A stretch of 64,000 bases of DNA from contig NZ_CP017705.1 in the NCBI RefSeq assembly GCF_002706795.1, positions 372,001-436,000 on the forward strand, given 5' to 3'. The position numbers were made by a program, and so were the translations under genes. Of this stretch, positions 29,494-38,070 are shown one piece after another (the first letter of the stretch is position 1; every line of letters starts with the position of its first letter). The stretch is from Brevibacillus laterosporus DSM 25. Its GTDB lineage: Bacteria > Bacillota > Bacilli > Brevibacillales > Brevibacillaceae. Below the pieces are notes generated by a model, which was not told the DNA's origin, searched no databases, and worked only from the letters and a program-made list of their open reading frames with translations.

Positions 29494-30873
29494 TTATTGT
29501 AACTTCTGTACACGATCCCATTGACTAATAATATCGGTTACACGCACTCCGAAGTTTTCGTCAATGACAACGACTTCACCTTTTGCGATCAGCTTGTTGT
29601 TGACTAATATATCAACAGGCTCGCCCGCTAATTTGTCCAACTGAATAATAGAACCAGCAGACATCTCTAGTATATCGCGAATTAGTTTTTTTGTACGACC
29701 CAACTCAACAGTTACCTGAAGCGGAATATCCAATAGCAATCCTAGGTTCTGCTCATCTGGTTGAGCAACATTATTCCCCTGGAATGGTGTAAATTGTGCT
29801 GGTTGAACATTTGCTGCCGCTACCTGTGAGTTAACCGCTCCCCCAGCCTGTTGCGGAGACTGCGCATATGGTTGTGGATACGGCGGATATGGATACGGAT
29901 ATGGTGCATACCCTTGATTTGGTGGGTAGCCATATGGTGCTGGTTGCGGTGGATACGGATGCGGTGGTTGTTGTTCATAACCGCTCGGAGCCGCACTCAT
30001 CGGCATACCAGGTGCTTGTTCCATTACTGGTGGTTGAGGCGCTGATGCTGGCATTGGCGCTTCTGTTGCTGCTACAGGTGTTGCTTGCGGAGTTGCAGCT
30101 GGTTTTCCAAAATCCATAGAAGATTCATGCATGATAGAAGCTGTTGCTGATGTTTCAACCATCTCCGGTCCTTCACTTCCCATCAAACGACTAATCATTT
30201 GTTTGGCAAAATCAATTGGTAAAAGCTGCATAATATTAGAATCAATTAGCTCTCCTTGATCTCCAACCTTAATTTGGAAGGAGATTTTGACAAGCTCCTC
30301 ACCACTAGGCAATCCTTCTTCTCCTTGGCCATTCTGTAAATCCATCATATCAATCCCAGGAGGAGAAATGTTGACTAATTGATTAAAAATGGTCGACATT
30401 GAGGTTGCCGCAGAACCCATCATTTGGTTCATCGCTTCCTGCACAGCACTCAAATGCATTTCTGATAGCTCAAGCCCGCTATTTCGACCATCGCCACCCA
30501 TCATTAAATCTGCAATGACAGAGGCATCTGCTACCTTAATAACAAGCATGTTGATACCTTGAAATCCATCCGTATATTCAACATGCACCGCAACATGAGG
30601 TCGTGGAAATTCATCGACTAACTCACTTCTCTTCACGATGGAGACTGTTGGTGTCGTAATATCTACCTTTTGACTTAACAGAGTAGATAACGCGGTTGCT
30701 GCACTGCCAAACGAAATATTACCGATTTCGCCTAAAGCATCTTGCTCAAAGGGAGAGAGATATTCATCAACATCAGGGATGTTGTTCTCCACTTGCGTTG
30801 GCTCCTCAGAGAGGTTATCGTTGGCTTTTAGCAAGGCATCAATCTCTTCTTGAGACAACATATCTCTACTCAT
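29494..30873 (-). CDS. fliY: Flagellar switch phosphatase FliY with Pro/Tyr-rich linker
   Basis: FliY combines a C-ring subunit with a CheY-P phosphatase. Residues 1-20 (MLSQEEIDALLKAND) are the CheY-P binding peptide. The CheC-type domain (about 40-235) holds both catalytic motifs, EIGNISFGSAATAL and EAMNQMMGSAAT. Residues 255-375 are a low-complexity linker rich in Pro, Ala, Gln, Tyr and Gly. The FliN/SpoA domain ends the protein (QVTVELGRTKKLIRDILEM). The 459 residues compare with about 378 in B. subtilis; the linker explains the difference. It overlaps fliM by eight bases. Confidence 0.96.
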   Translation of the reverse strand: MSRDMLSQEEIDALLKANDNLSEEPTQVENNIPDVDEYLSPFEQDALGEIGNISFGSAATALSTLLSQKVDITTPTVSIVKRSELVDEFPRPHVAVHVEYTDGFQGINMLVIKVADASVIADLMMGGDGRNSGLELSEMHLSAVQEAMNQMMGSAATSMSTIFNQLVNISPPGIDMMDLQNGQGEEGLPSGEELVKISFQIKVGDQGELIDSNIMQLLPIDFAKQMISRLMGSEGPEMVETSATASIMHESSMDFGKPAATPQATPVAATEAPMPASAPQPPVMEQAPGMPMSAAPSGYEQQPPHPYPPQPAPYGYPPNQGYAPYPYPYPPYPQPYAQSPQQAGGAVNSQVAAANVQPAQFTPFQGNNVAQPDEQNLGLLLDIPLQVTVELGRTKKLIRDILEMSAGSIIQLDKLAGEPVDILVNNKLIAKGEVVVIDENFGVRVTDIISQWDRVQKLQ

Positions 30874-31861
30874 AGTTTTCCTCCCCCTCCTCTATCACTT
30901 CATCGATTTGTACAGCTACCTTACCTTTTAATGTACCTGGCTGCCCGTAGAATTTTAGGCAATCGCCCACTTTGATATGTAATCTGTTATCGATGGTTTG
31001 GTCCAATTGAATGACATCACCTTGTGTTAGTTGTAAAAATTCTCGTACGGTGATGGTGCTTGTTCCTAGTTCCGCACAAATCGGCAATTTAGCAGTTTTG
31101 ACTTGATCTTCTAAAAGCTGTCTTTCTGCTTCATCTCGTTGTCGTCGCTGTGTTGAGAACCAGTATTGCCCAGATAATTTTGGCATGATCGGTTCTAATA
31201 CCACGTGCGGCAAGCAAAGATTAATCATGCCTGTCGTATCACCAATCTTGGTGCTAAAGGAAATAACAGCAACAATTTCATTAGGTGAAACAATCTGCAT
31301 AAATTGCGGATTCATTTCCAGAACTTCCAAATATGGATCTAATTCAATAATTTGCTTCCAAGCTTCGTGAAAACTATCTAGCGCCTTGCTGAAGACGCGT
31401 TCCATTACGGTCGTTTCAATCTCGGTCAATGCTCCCATTTTATCAGGGATCATTCCTTGACCGCCCAATAATCGATCCAACATCGCATAAGCGATATTTG
31501 GATTTACTTCCATTACCATTCTACCTTCTAAAGGCGGTGCCTCAAAGATATTTAGGATGGTCATTTTCGGTATAGATCGGATAAATTCGTCGTATGGCAA
31601 CTGGTCAACAGAGGCGACATTAATTTGCACGAAGGTCCGAAGCTGCGCTGAAAAATAGGTAGTTAAGAGTCTGGCATAATTCTCGTGAATTCGCGTCAGT
31701 CCACGGATCTGATCCTTAGAGAAGCGAAGCGCTCGTTTAAAATCGTATACCTTGATTTTTTTCTCAGCGTCTTCTTTTTTTAGTTCATTAGCATCCATTT
31801 CTCCAGAGGAAAGAGCAGCTAATAACGCGTCTATCTCACTTTGTGAAAGTACCTCGGCCAT
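30866..31861 (-). CDS. fliM: Flagellar motor switch protein FliM
   Basis: FliM forms the middle of the C-ring and binds CheY-P and FliG. The N-terminal EVLSQSEIDALLAAL is the CheY-P binding peptide. The middle domain carries the FliG-contact loop LLGGQGMIPDK with the GGxG motif, and a SpoA domain ends the protein. The start is ATG 31861, eight bases after AAGGAGG; a GTG three codons earlier overlaps the ribosome site. 331 aa. Confidence 0.96.
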   Translation of the reverse strand: MAEVLSQSEIDALLAALSSGEMDANELKKEDAEKKIKVYDFKRALRFSKDQIRGLTRIHENYARLLTTYFSAQLRTFVQINVASVDQLPYDEFIRSIPKMTILNIFEAPPLEGRMVMEVNPNIAYAMLDRLLGGQGMIPDKMGALTEIETTVMERVFSKALDSFHEAWKQIIELDPYLEVLEMNPQFMQIVSPNEIVAVISFSTKIGDTTGMINLCLPHVVLEPIMPKLSGQYWFSTQRRQRDEAERQLLEDQVKTAKLPICAELGTSTITVREFLQLTQGDVIQLDQTIDNRLHIKVGDCLKFYGQPGTLKGKVAVQIDEVIEEGEENYE

Positions 31862-31917
31862 GGCGGTCACCTCCTTTTGCGCTTTGTTTCATCCCACTCA
31901 TCGTTTTTTCCCATCTC

Positions 31918-32367
31918 TTATGTCTTTTTTAGGTTAGTCGTGCTAACGAGAATGATTCTACCATCTTGCATAATTGTATTAACATCATTTAGAACTTTGG
32001 CCTCAAGCTTGTTAATGCCTTCCGTTCCTTTTAAATCTTCTGGAGTCAATCCAGCCAAGCTTTTAATGATGACCTGCTTTACTTGCGGCAATCTTTTTTC
32101 TAGTTCAGCTTTACCATTTTTACCATCTGCTGTAATGCTAAAGCGTACCACCACAAAGTTATTGGTTAAAAGATTGGTGGTAATGTCTTCGGTATCTACC
32201 GAGTATTCCTTCATTTCATCTGCATTTAATGCCTTAACTACCTCAGCTCCATTAGCTGGTTTCGATGGAGCAAACGTGTACATGTACATAAAGAATGCTG
32301 CCACACCTAACAGAGTGATAGCAATTAAAATAATAAGTGCCATATTTACTAATTTATTTTGAAACAT
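31918..32367 (-). CDS. fliL: Flagellar basal-body-associated protein FliL
   Basis: FliL is a membrane protein that surrounds the stator units and supports torque. The 149 residues comprise a short cytoplasmic start, one membrane helix (MALIILIAITLLGVAAFFMY) and an extracytoplasmic domain resembling stomatin/SPFH partners, ending IMQDGRIILVSTTNLKKT. Position between swrD and fliM is the conserved one. Confidence 0.93.
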   Translation of the reverse strand: MFQNKLVNMALIILIAITLLGVAAFFMYMYTFAPSKPANGAEVVKALNADEMKEYSVDTEDITTNLLTNNFVVVRFSITADGKNGKAELEKRLPQVKQVIIKSLAGLTPEDLKGTEGINKLEAKVLNDVNTIMQDGRIILVSTTNLKKT

Positions 32368-32382
32368 AGCGGCCTCCCGTTA

Positions 32383-32598
32383 TTAGCTAGATTCACTTGG
32401 TTGCTCAAGCGTCTTTGCCAAATACGATTCCTGATAAAACTGCTTCATTTGAAGAATGATGTCTTCGACTGTCTCTTTGACCAGATACTTCTTCCCAGTG
32501 GTTAAGGTAATAATGGTATCTGGTGTTGCTTCTACTACTTCAATATGAACCGCGTTTAAATAAAATGTATTTCCGTTAAACCGGGTCAAGCGAATCAT
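32383..32598 (-). CDS. swrD: Swarming motility protein SwrD (FlbD/YlzI family)
   Basis: SwrD raises flagellar motor power in B. subtilis and is required for swarming. The 71-residue protein has the FlbD family core MIRLTRFNGNTFYLNAVHIE and TIITLTTGKKYLVKE. The start is ATG 32598, after AAAGGAG with seven bases. A longer reading (to 32646) would include the hairpin described at 32624-32644 and is unlikely. It lies between flgE and fliL. Confidence 0.9.
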   Translation of the reverse strand: MIRLTRFNGNTFYLNAVHIEVVEATPDTIITLTTGKKYLVKETVEDIILQMKQFYQESYLAKTLEQPSESS

Positions 32599-32649
32599 CG
32601 AACGACTCCTTTCAAAGGTGGTAGAGGAGGAGAAATTCCTCCTCATACC
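32599..32649 (-). promoter_or_regulatory. Inverted repeat with SD/anti-SD sequence upstream of swrD
   Basis: GAGGAGG at 32624-32630 and CCTCCTC at 32638-32644 can pair with a seven-base loop. On the mRNA this hairpin lies 26 bases before the swrD start. It contains CUCCUCCUC, which could instead pair with the real ribosome site AAAGGAG. A nearby CCTTT can also pair with that site. No T-run follows, so it is not a terminator. A translational switch for swrD is inferred. Confidence 0.4.
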
Positions 32650-32694
32650 TTATCGTTGTGATGCTTATAATTATTTCTAATTACTGTTTGTTAC

Positions 32695-33495
32695 CTATCG
32701 TTTTAGGTTCACCAGTTCTTCCAAAACACTATCGGAAGTTGTAATGATACGTGAATTTGCTTGGAACCCACGCTGTGCAACAATCATTTCAGTGAACTCT
32801 TCACTAAGGTCTACGTTAGACATTTCAAGTTGACCGGAGATGACTTTGCTATTCGCTTCGGTTGGATTGGTTATTTCATTTCCTGTATTTCCTGAAGCTA
32901 CGGTTGTTTGATACAGGGAACCACCTATCTTTTCCAATCCACCTGGATTGGATACAACTGCTATCCCAATTGTAGCAATTTCCTCAACTTGTTGGTCTTT
33001 AGTAACTCCTATGACTCTACCATCCGCCCCAATTGAATACGAAACGTAGGTTTCTCTGTCAATCTTAATAGGTGCACCATCAGCATCTAATAATCGAAGT
33101 CCCTGTGGATTAACAAGCTCCCCTTCAACATCACGTACAAATTCACCAGCACGTGTTAAATATCTAGTATCTTCGCCATCCGATACTACAAAAAATCCAT
33201 CACCTTCAATAGATAAATCAGATGAAAGCCCTGTCGTTTGAGGACTCCCCACAGAATGAACCACATCGATAGAAGCTACTTTACTTCCCAACCCTACTTG
33301 CATCGGGTTAACACTTCCTCTTGTTTCGGAAGTTCCTGATTCACTACCAACCTTTTGGCTCAAAATATCCTGGAACATTACACGGCTTTTCTTAAAACCA
33401 ACCGTATTCACGTTGGCAATATTATTACCAATTACATCTAATTTTGTTTGAAAACCCTTCATGCCGGATACACCGGAATACATCGAACGAATCAT
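32695..33495 (-). CDS. flgE: Flagellar hook protein FlgE (B. subtilis type, formerly FlgG)
   Basis: This is the hook subunit of Bacillales, a short 266-residue form. It begins MIRSMYSGVSGMKGFQTKLD with the rod/hook signature DVIGNNIANVNTVGFKKSR. The FlgE core is seen in LSIEGDGFFVVSDGEDTRYL, and the C-terminal helix ends VDLSEEFTEMIVAQRGFQAN. B. subtilis FlgE has 264 residues with the same layout. Whether to call it FlgE or FlgG is a naming matter; no other hook gene is in the window. Confidence 0.92.
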   Translation of the reverse strand: MIRSMYSGVSGMKGFQTKLDVIGNNIANVNTVGFKKSRVMFQDILSQKVGSESGTSETRGSVNPMQVGLGSKVASIDVVHSVGSPQTTGLSSDLSIEGDGFFVVSDGEDTRYLTRAGEFVRDVEGELVNPQGLRLLDADGAPIKIDRETYVSYSIGADGRVIGVTKDQQVEEIATIGIAVVSNPGGLEKIGGSLYQTTVASGNTGNEITNPTEANSKVISGQLEMSNVDLSEEFTEMIVAQRGFQANSRIITTSDSVLEELVNLKR

Positions 33496-33565
33496 TAATA
33501 AACCTCCCTGTTTTTTAAAGTTTGGATTACCTCAGTCATTTGGCAATCCGTGGGCTTCCTACATG

Positions 33566-33577
33566 AGGGCCGGCCCT
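33566..33577. repeat. GC-rich 12-bp perfect palindrome between TIGR02530-type gene and flgE
   Basis: AGGGCCGGCCCT reads the same on both strands and stands out in a region of roughly 40% GC. It lies immediately after the stop of the TIGR02530-type gene in the 84-base gap before flgE. No loop and no T-run are present, so terminator action is not supported. It may be chance. Confidence 0.4.
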
Positions 33578-33579
33578 AT

Positions 33580-33978
33580 TTATACAAAGACTGCACTGTC
33601 AATATTGGTAAATACATTTTCCTTCATTCGACTTTCATCCATAGCCGTAATTACCTTGTGATTAGAGATGCTTACGACATAGGCGACATTATCCATTAAG
33701 ATTAGGGACTCTCGTGCTCCTTTGTCCCTCGCCTTTTGAAATCCACTCTCCAGCCGTTGCATATCTTCTGGTTGCAACTCGATTCCACTCTCTCGCATCC
33801 GCTGTACAGCATGTTGACTAAAGGAGAGAGCTTTTGGAGAGGAGCTCTGCTGGGTCGTTAAGGAATCAGAAAGCCATTGATCAAACGGCTTAGTCGTTGG
33901 TTGCGAAGCCCCCGTCTGCTTAGGAGTGGAGAGCCGCGAAGGATAATAGGTGCTTCCTACACGTATGTGATGGTTCAA
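33580..33978 (-). CDS. TIGR02530-type flagellar operon protein
   Basis: The 132-residue protein matches the short flagellar-operon family described by TIGR02530. It has a disordered N-terminal half, then SFSQHAVQRMRESGIELQPE and a small domain ending SISNHKVITAMDESRMKENV, then FTNIDSAVFV. The molecular role is not established; in many Firmicutes it lies beside flgD and flgE. Here it follows fliK directly (25 bases) where flgD would be expected. No membrane segment or signal is seen. Confidence 0.85.
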   Translation of the reverse strand: MNHHIRVGSTYYPSRLSTPKQTGASQPTTKPFDQWLSDSLTTQQSSSPKALSFSQHAVQRMRESGIELQPEDMQRLESGFQKARDKGARESLILMDNVAYVVSISNHKVITAMDESRMKENVFTNIDSAVFV

Positions 33979-34003
33979 AGCTATCCCTCCATCCTTATAC
34001 CCT

Positions 34004-35332
34004 TTATGCGTTCAGGTCTACGCGAGATGCTCCCAGCCTTGTATTGCTTTCACGTTCACCTTCGAGAACACTGTCAAAGGAAGCCTCTGCTTGCTCGTTC
34101 TGTGCACCTTGATCCTGAGATTGCTCACGAGCCTGCTGACCGCCATTCTCCTTGCCCTGATCAAAAGAGAATGGAGTGGAATTATTTTGTTGGCTTACTT
34201 CCAACTTATCCACTTGTATTCCCTGTTGGGCAAAAGCGGTTCTGAGTTGAGCCATTTGTTGATCCAGCATGTCTTTACCGTGCTTGGAGTCTGCAATAAA
34301 GTGAGCGGTTATCACACCATTGTGTGAGCTAATGCGCACATCAACTTTACCAAGCTCCTGTGGATACAAGATTAGTTTCGCTTCCGTAACCCCTTGGAGT
34401 GTACCCACTTTCAGCTGACGGACAAATATATCCGTAACCTGTTGTGGCATTTGTTCTGCTCGAACAGGGAAGCTTTTCATTTCTGATGCTGTTCCTGCTT
34501 GTTTTTGTACCGGAGTAGTTGAAATGTTCTCCACTTGGAGTTGAGTTGTCGAGTCGACATCAGCTGTCTCCGGATTCATAGCTACTGGTGCGATCGCTTC
34601 CTGTAATGTAGATTGGAACGATTTCACCTGAATGCCCGCTTCCTGTCCATATTGGCTCAATGCATGATGAACGCGAACCGGTTGCATTTGGGTAGAAATT
34701 TGATTTGAAACCTCTACTCGATTAGCTGTAGTAGGAGTCAACTGCTTTTTCAATTGAGGAGTAACCATTACGGATTGTTGCTCTTCAAGAACCCCATCCT
34801 TTTGTAAAGAAATCCCCATTTGTCCCAACGTTTTTTGCACAGTTTCAAGCAATTTTTGATAATCTCCTTTTGCCTGATCAGGTGTCATCGTCGGTAGTTT
34901 CTGCAACAAATCAGTTAATTTGTTAGCATCTTCCGTAGACATTCCTTGAGCTGTCAAAGCTTGAAGTAAGGTTTGTTTTCCCTCAGCCGTTGTAAGTGTG
35001 ATGATTGGAAGCTTGCCTCCAGAAGCTTCTTCAGCTTGTCCATCCCCATTGCTGATTTGCTGTTCTTGTGGCAAGAGCATCTGTTGATTGGTTCCTAGCA
35101 ACTGCTGAAGCATCGCCATAAGGTCTCCTAATGCACTTGCATCTTCTTCAGAAAGACCAGGAAATTCCACTTCAGCCATGTTAGTAAAGGCTCCAACCGC
35201 TAGGCCTAATTGCAAAGAAAAAACTCCTTGTTCTTGGCCGGCTACAGAAGCTTGTCCTCCATTTAATGCAGGAGTAGCTCCTGTCGTACCAGTTCCCATA
35301 GGCGTTACAGTTTGCATGTTTCCAATATTCAT
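34004..35332 (-). CDS. fliK: Flagellar hook-length control protein FliK
   Basis: FliK is exported, measures hook length and triggers the FlhB specificity switch. The 442-residue protein is Gln/Thr-rich and poorly conserved in its first 300 residues. The C-terminal FliK domain is clear: EAKLILYPQELGKVDVRISS and then MLDQQMAQLRTAFAQQGIQV. It ends in an unstructured Gln/Glu-rich tail. The ATG follows ATAGGAGGTG. No FlgD domain is fused to it. Confidence 0.92.
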   Translation of the reverse strand: MNIGNMQTVTPMGTGTTGATPALNGGQASVAGQEQGVFSLQLGLAVGAFTNMAEVEFPGLSEEDASALGDLMAMLQQLLGTNQQMLLPQEQQISNGDGQAEEASGGKLPIITLTTAEGKQTLLQALTAQGMSTEDANKLTDLLQKLPTMTPDQAKGDYQKLLETVQKTLGQMGISLQKDGVLEEQQSVMVTPQLKKQLTPTTANRVEVSNQISTQMQPVRVHHALSQYGQEAGIQVKSFQSTLQEAIAPVAMNPETADVDSTTQLQVENISTTPVQKQAGTASEMKSFPVRAEQMPQQVTDIFVRQLKVGTLQGVTEAKLILYPQELGKVDVRISSHNGVITAHFIADSKHGKDMLDQQMAQLRTAFAQQGIQVDKLEVSQQNNSTPFSFDQGKENGGQQAREQSQDQGAQNEQAEASFDSVLEGERESNTRLGASRVDLNA

Positions 35333-35388
35333 CTAATCACCTCCTATATAATTTCGTTGCTATGTAAACGATGAAGAACATTTGTACT

Positions 35389-36279
35389 TCATCGAGGCAA
35401 CGCATTCGTTAAGCGCGCTGCTAATTCGGGGTTTGACTTGCTAATTTCACCTAATAACTCGCCCCGTTTATTGTCAGATACTTGTCCCAGTACACTTAAA
35501 GCGCGTTCTGTATTGATTTTATACAATGAGATTAAAATTTTAGATGCATCTCCTGTATTCATTGACTCAAAGCTTTTATTTAATCTCTCTGCATCTATTT
35601 TGCTTGATTCTCTAGTTTCACTTAAGGCTTTCGTTAAAATTTGGACCCGCTGTTGTAGTGCAGCGATGTCATCATCTTTTGAAATTTGATTATCCTTAAG
35701 TAGGATAGAAATATCCGCAGCCTTCTTCGGGTCCATCTTCGCCAACAGCTGAGCCTGTTCGTCCGTTTTCATCTTTGAAAGAACAACAACGGCTTCTTCC
35801 TTGCTAAGGTTCCCTACGATCGCAGCAGCATTTTTAGCCGACATAGAACTATAGATCTTAGCTAAATCCTGAAACTGCTTTTGTCTTTCTTCCTCTTTTA
35901 TGCGGTTTTCTTCAGTTGTTTTTTGTAAATTAACAATTTGTTTTTGCAAAGCCGCAATCGTGGTATCTTTTTGACTTACTTCTTTTTGCAATTGTTCAGC
36001 GGCCTGTTTACTTTTCGTTGCTTCCTCATTTACCTGAGCCTTTGCTGGTTCTGTTTTGTTATCCTCTACCGTTTGACTAGTTGGTGCATCGTCTGGTATT
36101 AGCTTTTCTACATATGGAACGCTATTTAGCCAATCTTTTACGCTTCCCACGACATTGTAGCCAAGGAGGCTTGCCAAGATTCCAGCTAACAAACTAGCAA
36201 ATAAGGCAGGAATAACAATGATGTATAAGAGCCACTCTAGCCTGTTATACTCGCGTTCCTCCTGGATTTCCTCTTCCAT
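35389..36279 (-). CDS. ylxF: MotE-like/YlxF flagellar membrane protein
   Basis: The 296-residue protein has one membrane helix (about 20-45, IVIPALFASLLAGILASLLG), a long periplasmic-type coiled coil (about 95-160) and a C-terminal MgtE_N/MotE-type domain (SMSAKNAAAIVGNLSKEEAV). In other bacteria MotE-type proteins chaperone or stabilise stator subunits. YlxF is at the same place in B. subtilis, between fliJ and fliK. The ATG at 36279 follows AAGGAGG by seven bases. A role with stators is inferred from family. Confidence 0.85.
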   Translation of the reverse strand: MEEEIQEEREYNRLEWLLYIIVIPALFASLLAGILASLLGYNVVGSVKDWLNSVPYVEKLIPDDAPTSQTVEDNKTEPAKAQVNEEATKSKQAAEQLQKEVSQKDTTIAALQKQIVNLQKTTEENRIKEEERQKQFQDLAKIYSSMSAKNAAAIVGNLSKEEAVVVLSKMKTDEQAQLLAKMDPKKAADISILLKDNQISKDDDIAALQQRVQILTKALSETRESSKIDAERLNKSFESMNTGDASKILISLYKINTERALSVLGQVSDNKRGELLGEISKSNPELAARLTNALPR

Positions 36280-36293
36280 GAAGACGCCTCCTT

Positions 36294-36746
36294 TCACCCC
36301 TGCTTCAATTGTCGGCGGAATCGATTCGTACCGATCTCATCCATTTCTTTTTGTTCTACCTGGTTTTGCCATTCTATATACTTGGTTTGAGCTTTATCAC
36401 GCAGGGTTGACCATAGCTTGGATTCTTGCAAATGGAAATGCAATTTTTCCTTGCATCGTTCGATTTCTTTATCACAACCAATAATGCGACGCTTTTGCGT
36501 GGCAATCTGGCGGTCTACTACCTGCTGAAATCTCGTAACGGCTAATAAATCTGATGCGCTGCATGCATCATGTTGCATATCCACAAGCGAATCGGACATA
36601 TCATTTCGCTTATCAACAAGTCGGTATAGCTTTTGCTCTTCTTGTTGCTTTTGTTGTACCGATCGACCAAATGCCCATTGTGCTTGTTCTGTTTCTTTTT
36701 CCTTTAAATCAAGTACTTTTTGCATATGAAAGCGAAAAGGCTTCAC
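36294..36746 (-). CDS. fliJ: Flagellar export chaperone FliJ
   Basis: FliJ is the coiled-coil stalk that links the FliI ATPase ring to FlhA. The 150 residues are one long helical hairpin rich in Gln, Lys and Glu, with FRFHMQKVLDLKEKETEQAQ at the N-terminus typical of the family. The start is a GTG directly after the fliI stop, about eleven bases from GGGAG. Overall sequence is weakly conserved; context makes the assignment safe. Confidence 0.92.
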   Translation of the reverse strand: MKPFRFHMQKVLDLKEKETEQAQWAFGRSVQQKQQEEQKLYRLVDKRNDMSDSLVDMQHDACSASDLLAVTRFQQVVDRQIATQKRRIIGCDKEIERCKEKLHFHLQESKLWSTLRDKAQTKYIEWQNQVEQKEMDEIGTNRFRRQLKQG

Positions 36747-36747
36747 G

Positions 36748-38070
36748 TTACATCACACTCCCAAAATGAGCGGTTAATGCTTGTAGAGTCGTATTAAAAT
36801 CGGATGGTTCGTTAACCCCCTGCGCCGTAAATGCTCGGATAGTCTCTCTATGGCGAATGGCGGCATCAATTTCTCGATTCGTCCCCATCTTGTACGCTCC
36901 AATATTAATTAAATCCTCTGCCTCTTTATATGTAGCCATGTGTCGTTTTAATTCCTGAGCTGCTTGTAAATGTTGAGGAGAGCAAATCTCACTCATTACC
37001 CGACTTACACTTTGCAAAATATCAATCGCCGGAAAATGTCCTCGTTGAGCAATTTTGCGATCCAAAACAATATGACCATCTAATATCCCACGTACAGCAT
37101 CAGCTATCGGATCATTCATATCATCAGAGTCTACCAATACGGTATACAAAGCGGTAATACTACCTTTATCTGAAGTACCTGAACGTTCCAATAGCTTAGG
37201 TAACATAGCAAACACAGACGGGGTATATCCACGTGTAGCTGGTGGCTCACCAATGGCGAGGCCAATCTCACGTTGGGCCATAGCAAAACGCGTCACAGAA
37301 TCCATCATTAACATCACGTTAAGTCCACGATCTCTAAAATATTCAGCAATCGCAGTAGCAATCATCGCACCTTTAATACGGATCATTGCTGGTTGATCTG
37401 ATGTAGCAACTACAACTACAGACCGTTTTAATCCTTCTTCGCCCAAATCACGTTCGATAAAATCACGCACTTCACGTCCACGTTCTCCGACAAGAGCAAT
37501 AACATTAATGTCAGCAGTCGTATTGCGAGCGATCATGCTCATTAAAGTACTTTTCCCTACACCAGAGCCGGCAAAGATACCTACACGCTGGCCTTTTCCC
37601 ATGGACAATAGGCCATCTATAGCTCGTACACCTAGGCTTAGCGGTTCTGCTATCCTCGGCCTTGTCAATGGATTAGGAGGCGTGTTATCAGTTGGATAGT
37701 TCGTTAGCCCATATGGAAGTGATTCATTTGACAAAGGACGACCAAGCCCATCAAGAATACTTCCTAAAATTTCGGGTCCTACCTTCACTGATAAAGGTCT
37801 ACCTGTAGCTACTACATCACATCCAGGACCGATATACGATAAATCACCAAGTGGCATTAATAGAACCTTCGTATCTCGAAACCCCACCACTTCAGCCATA
37901 ATTGGTTCTTTGTGATGAGGCGATTCAATCATACATATCTCGCCTAATTTAGCCTCAGGTCCTTGGGACTCTACAGTAAGTCCCACTACCTGCGTCACCT
38001 TACCATTTATGCGGTGAGGAGTGATTGTTTGCATAGCAACTTTATATTTTTCTGCATTTAATGTAATCAT
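36748..38070 (-). CDS. fliI: Flagellum-specific ATPase FliI
   Basis: FliI is the hexameric ATPase of the export apparatus, homologous to the F1 beta subunit. Walker A is seen in GIFAGSGVGKSTLMSMIA and Walker B near LNVMLMMDSVTRFAMAQREI. The 440-residue length equals B. subtilis FliI. It overlaps the fliH stop by four bases (ATGA), which suggests translational coupling with its regulator FliH. Confidence 0.97.
   Translation of the reverse strand: MITLNAEKYKVAMQTITPHRINGKVTQVVGLTVESQGPEAKLGEICMIESPHHKEPIMAEVVGFRDTKVLLMPLGDLSYIGPGCDVVATGRPLSVKVGPEILGSILDGLGRPLSNESLPYGLTNYPTDNTPPNPLTRPRIAEPLSLGVRAIDGLLSMGKGQRVGIFAGSGVGKSTLMSMIARNTTADINVIALVGERGREVRDFIERDLGEEGLKRSVVVVATSDQPAMIRIKGAMIATAIAEYFRDRGLNVMLMMDSVTRFAMAQREIGLAIGEPPATRGYTPSVFAMLPKLLERSGTSDKGSITALYTVLVDSDDMNDPIADAVRGILDGHIVLDRKIAQRGHFPAIDILQSVSRVMSEICSPQHLQAAQELKRHMATYKEAEDLINIGAYKMGTNREIDAAIRHRETIRAFTAQGVNEPSDFNTTLQALTAHFGSVM

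Noticed and set aside
29860-30000. Short direct repeats that might suggest a repeat array
   Set aside because: They are codon-level Pro/Tyr/Gly repeats in frame with FliY, with no regular spacers, so not CRISPR.
29851-30119. Plus-strand reading frames opposite the FliY linker
   Set aside because: They are rich in Trp/Arg/Val only because they mirror the Pro/Tyr-rich linker; no ribosome site or family match.
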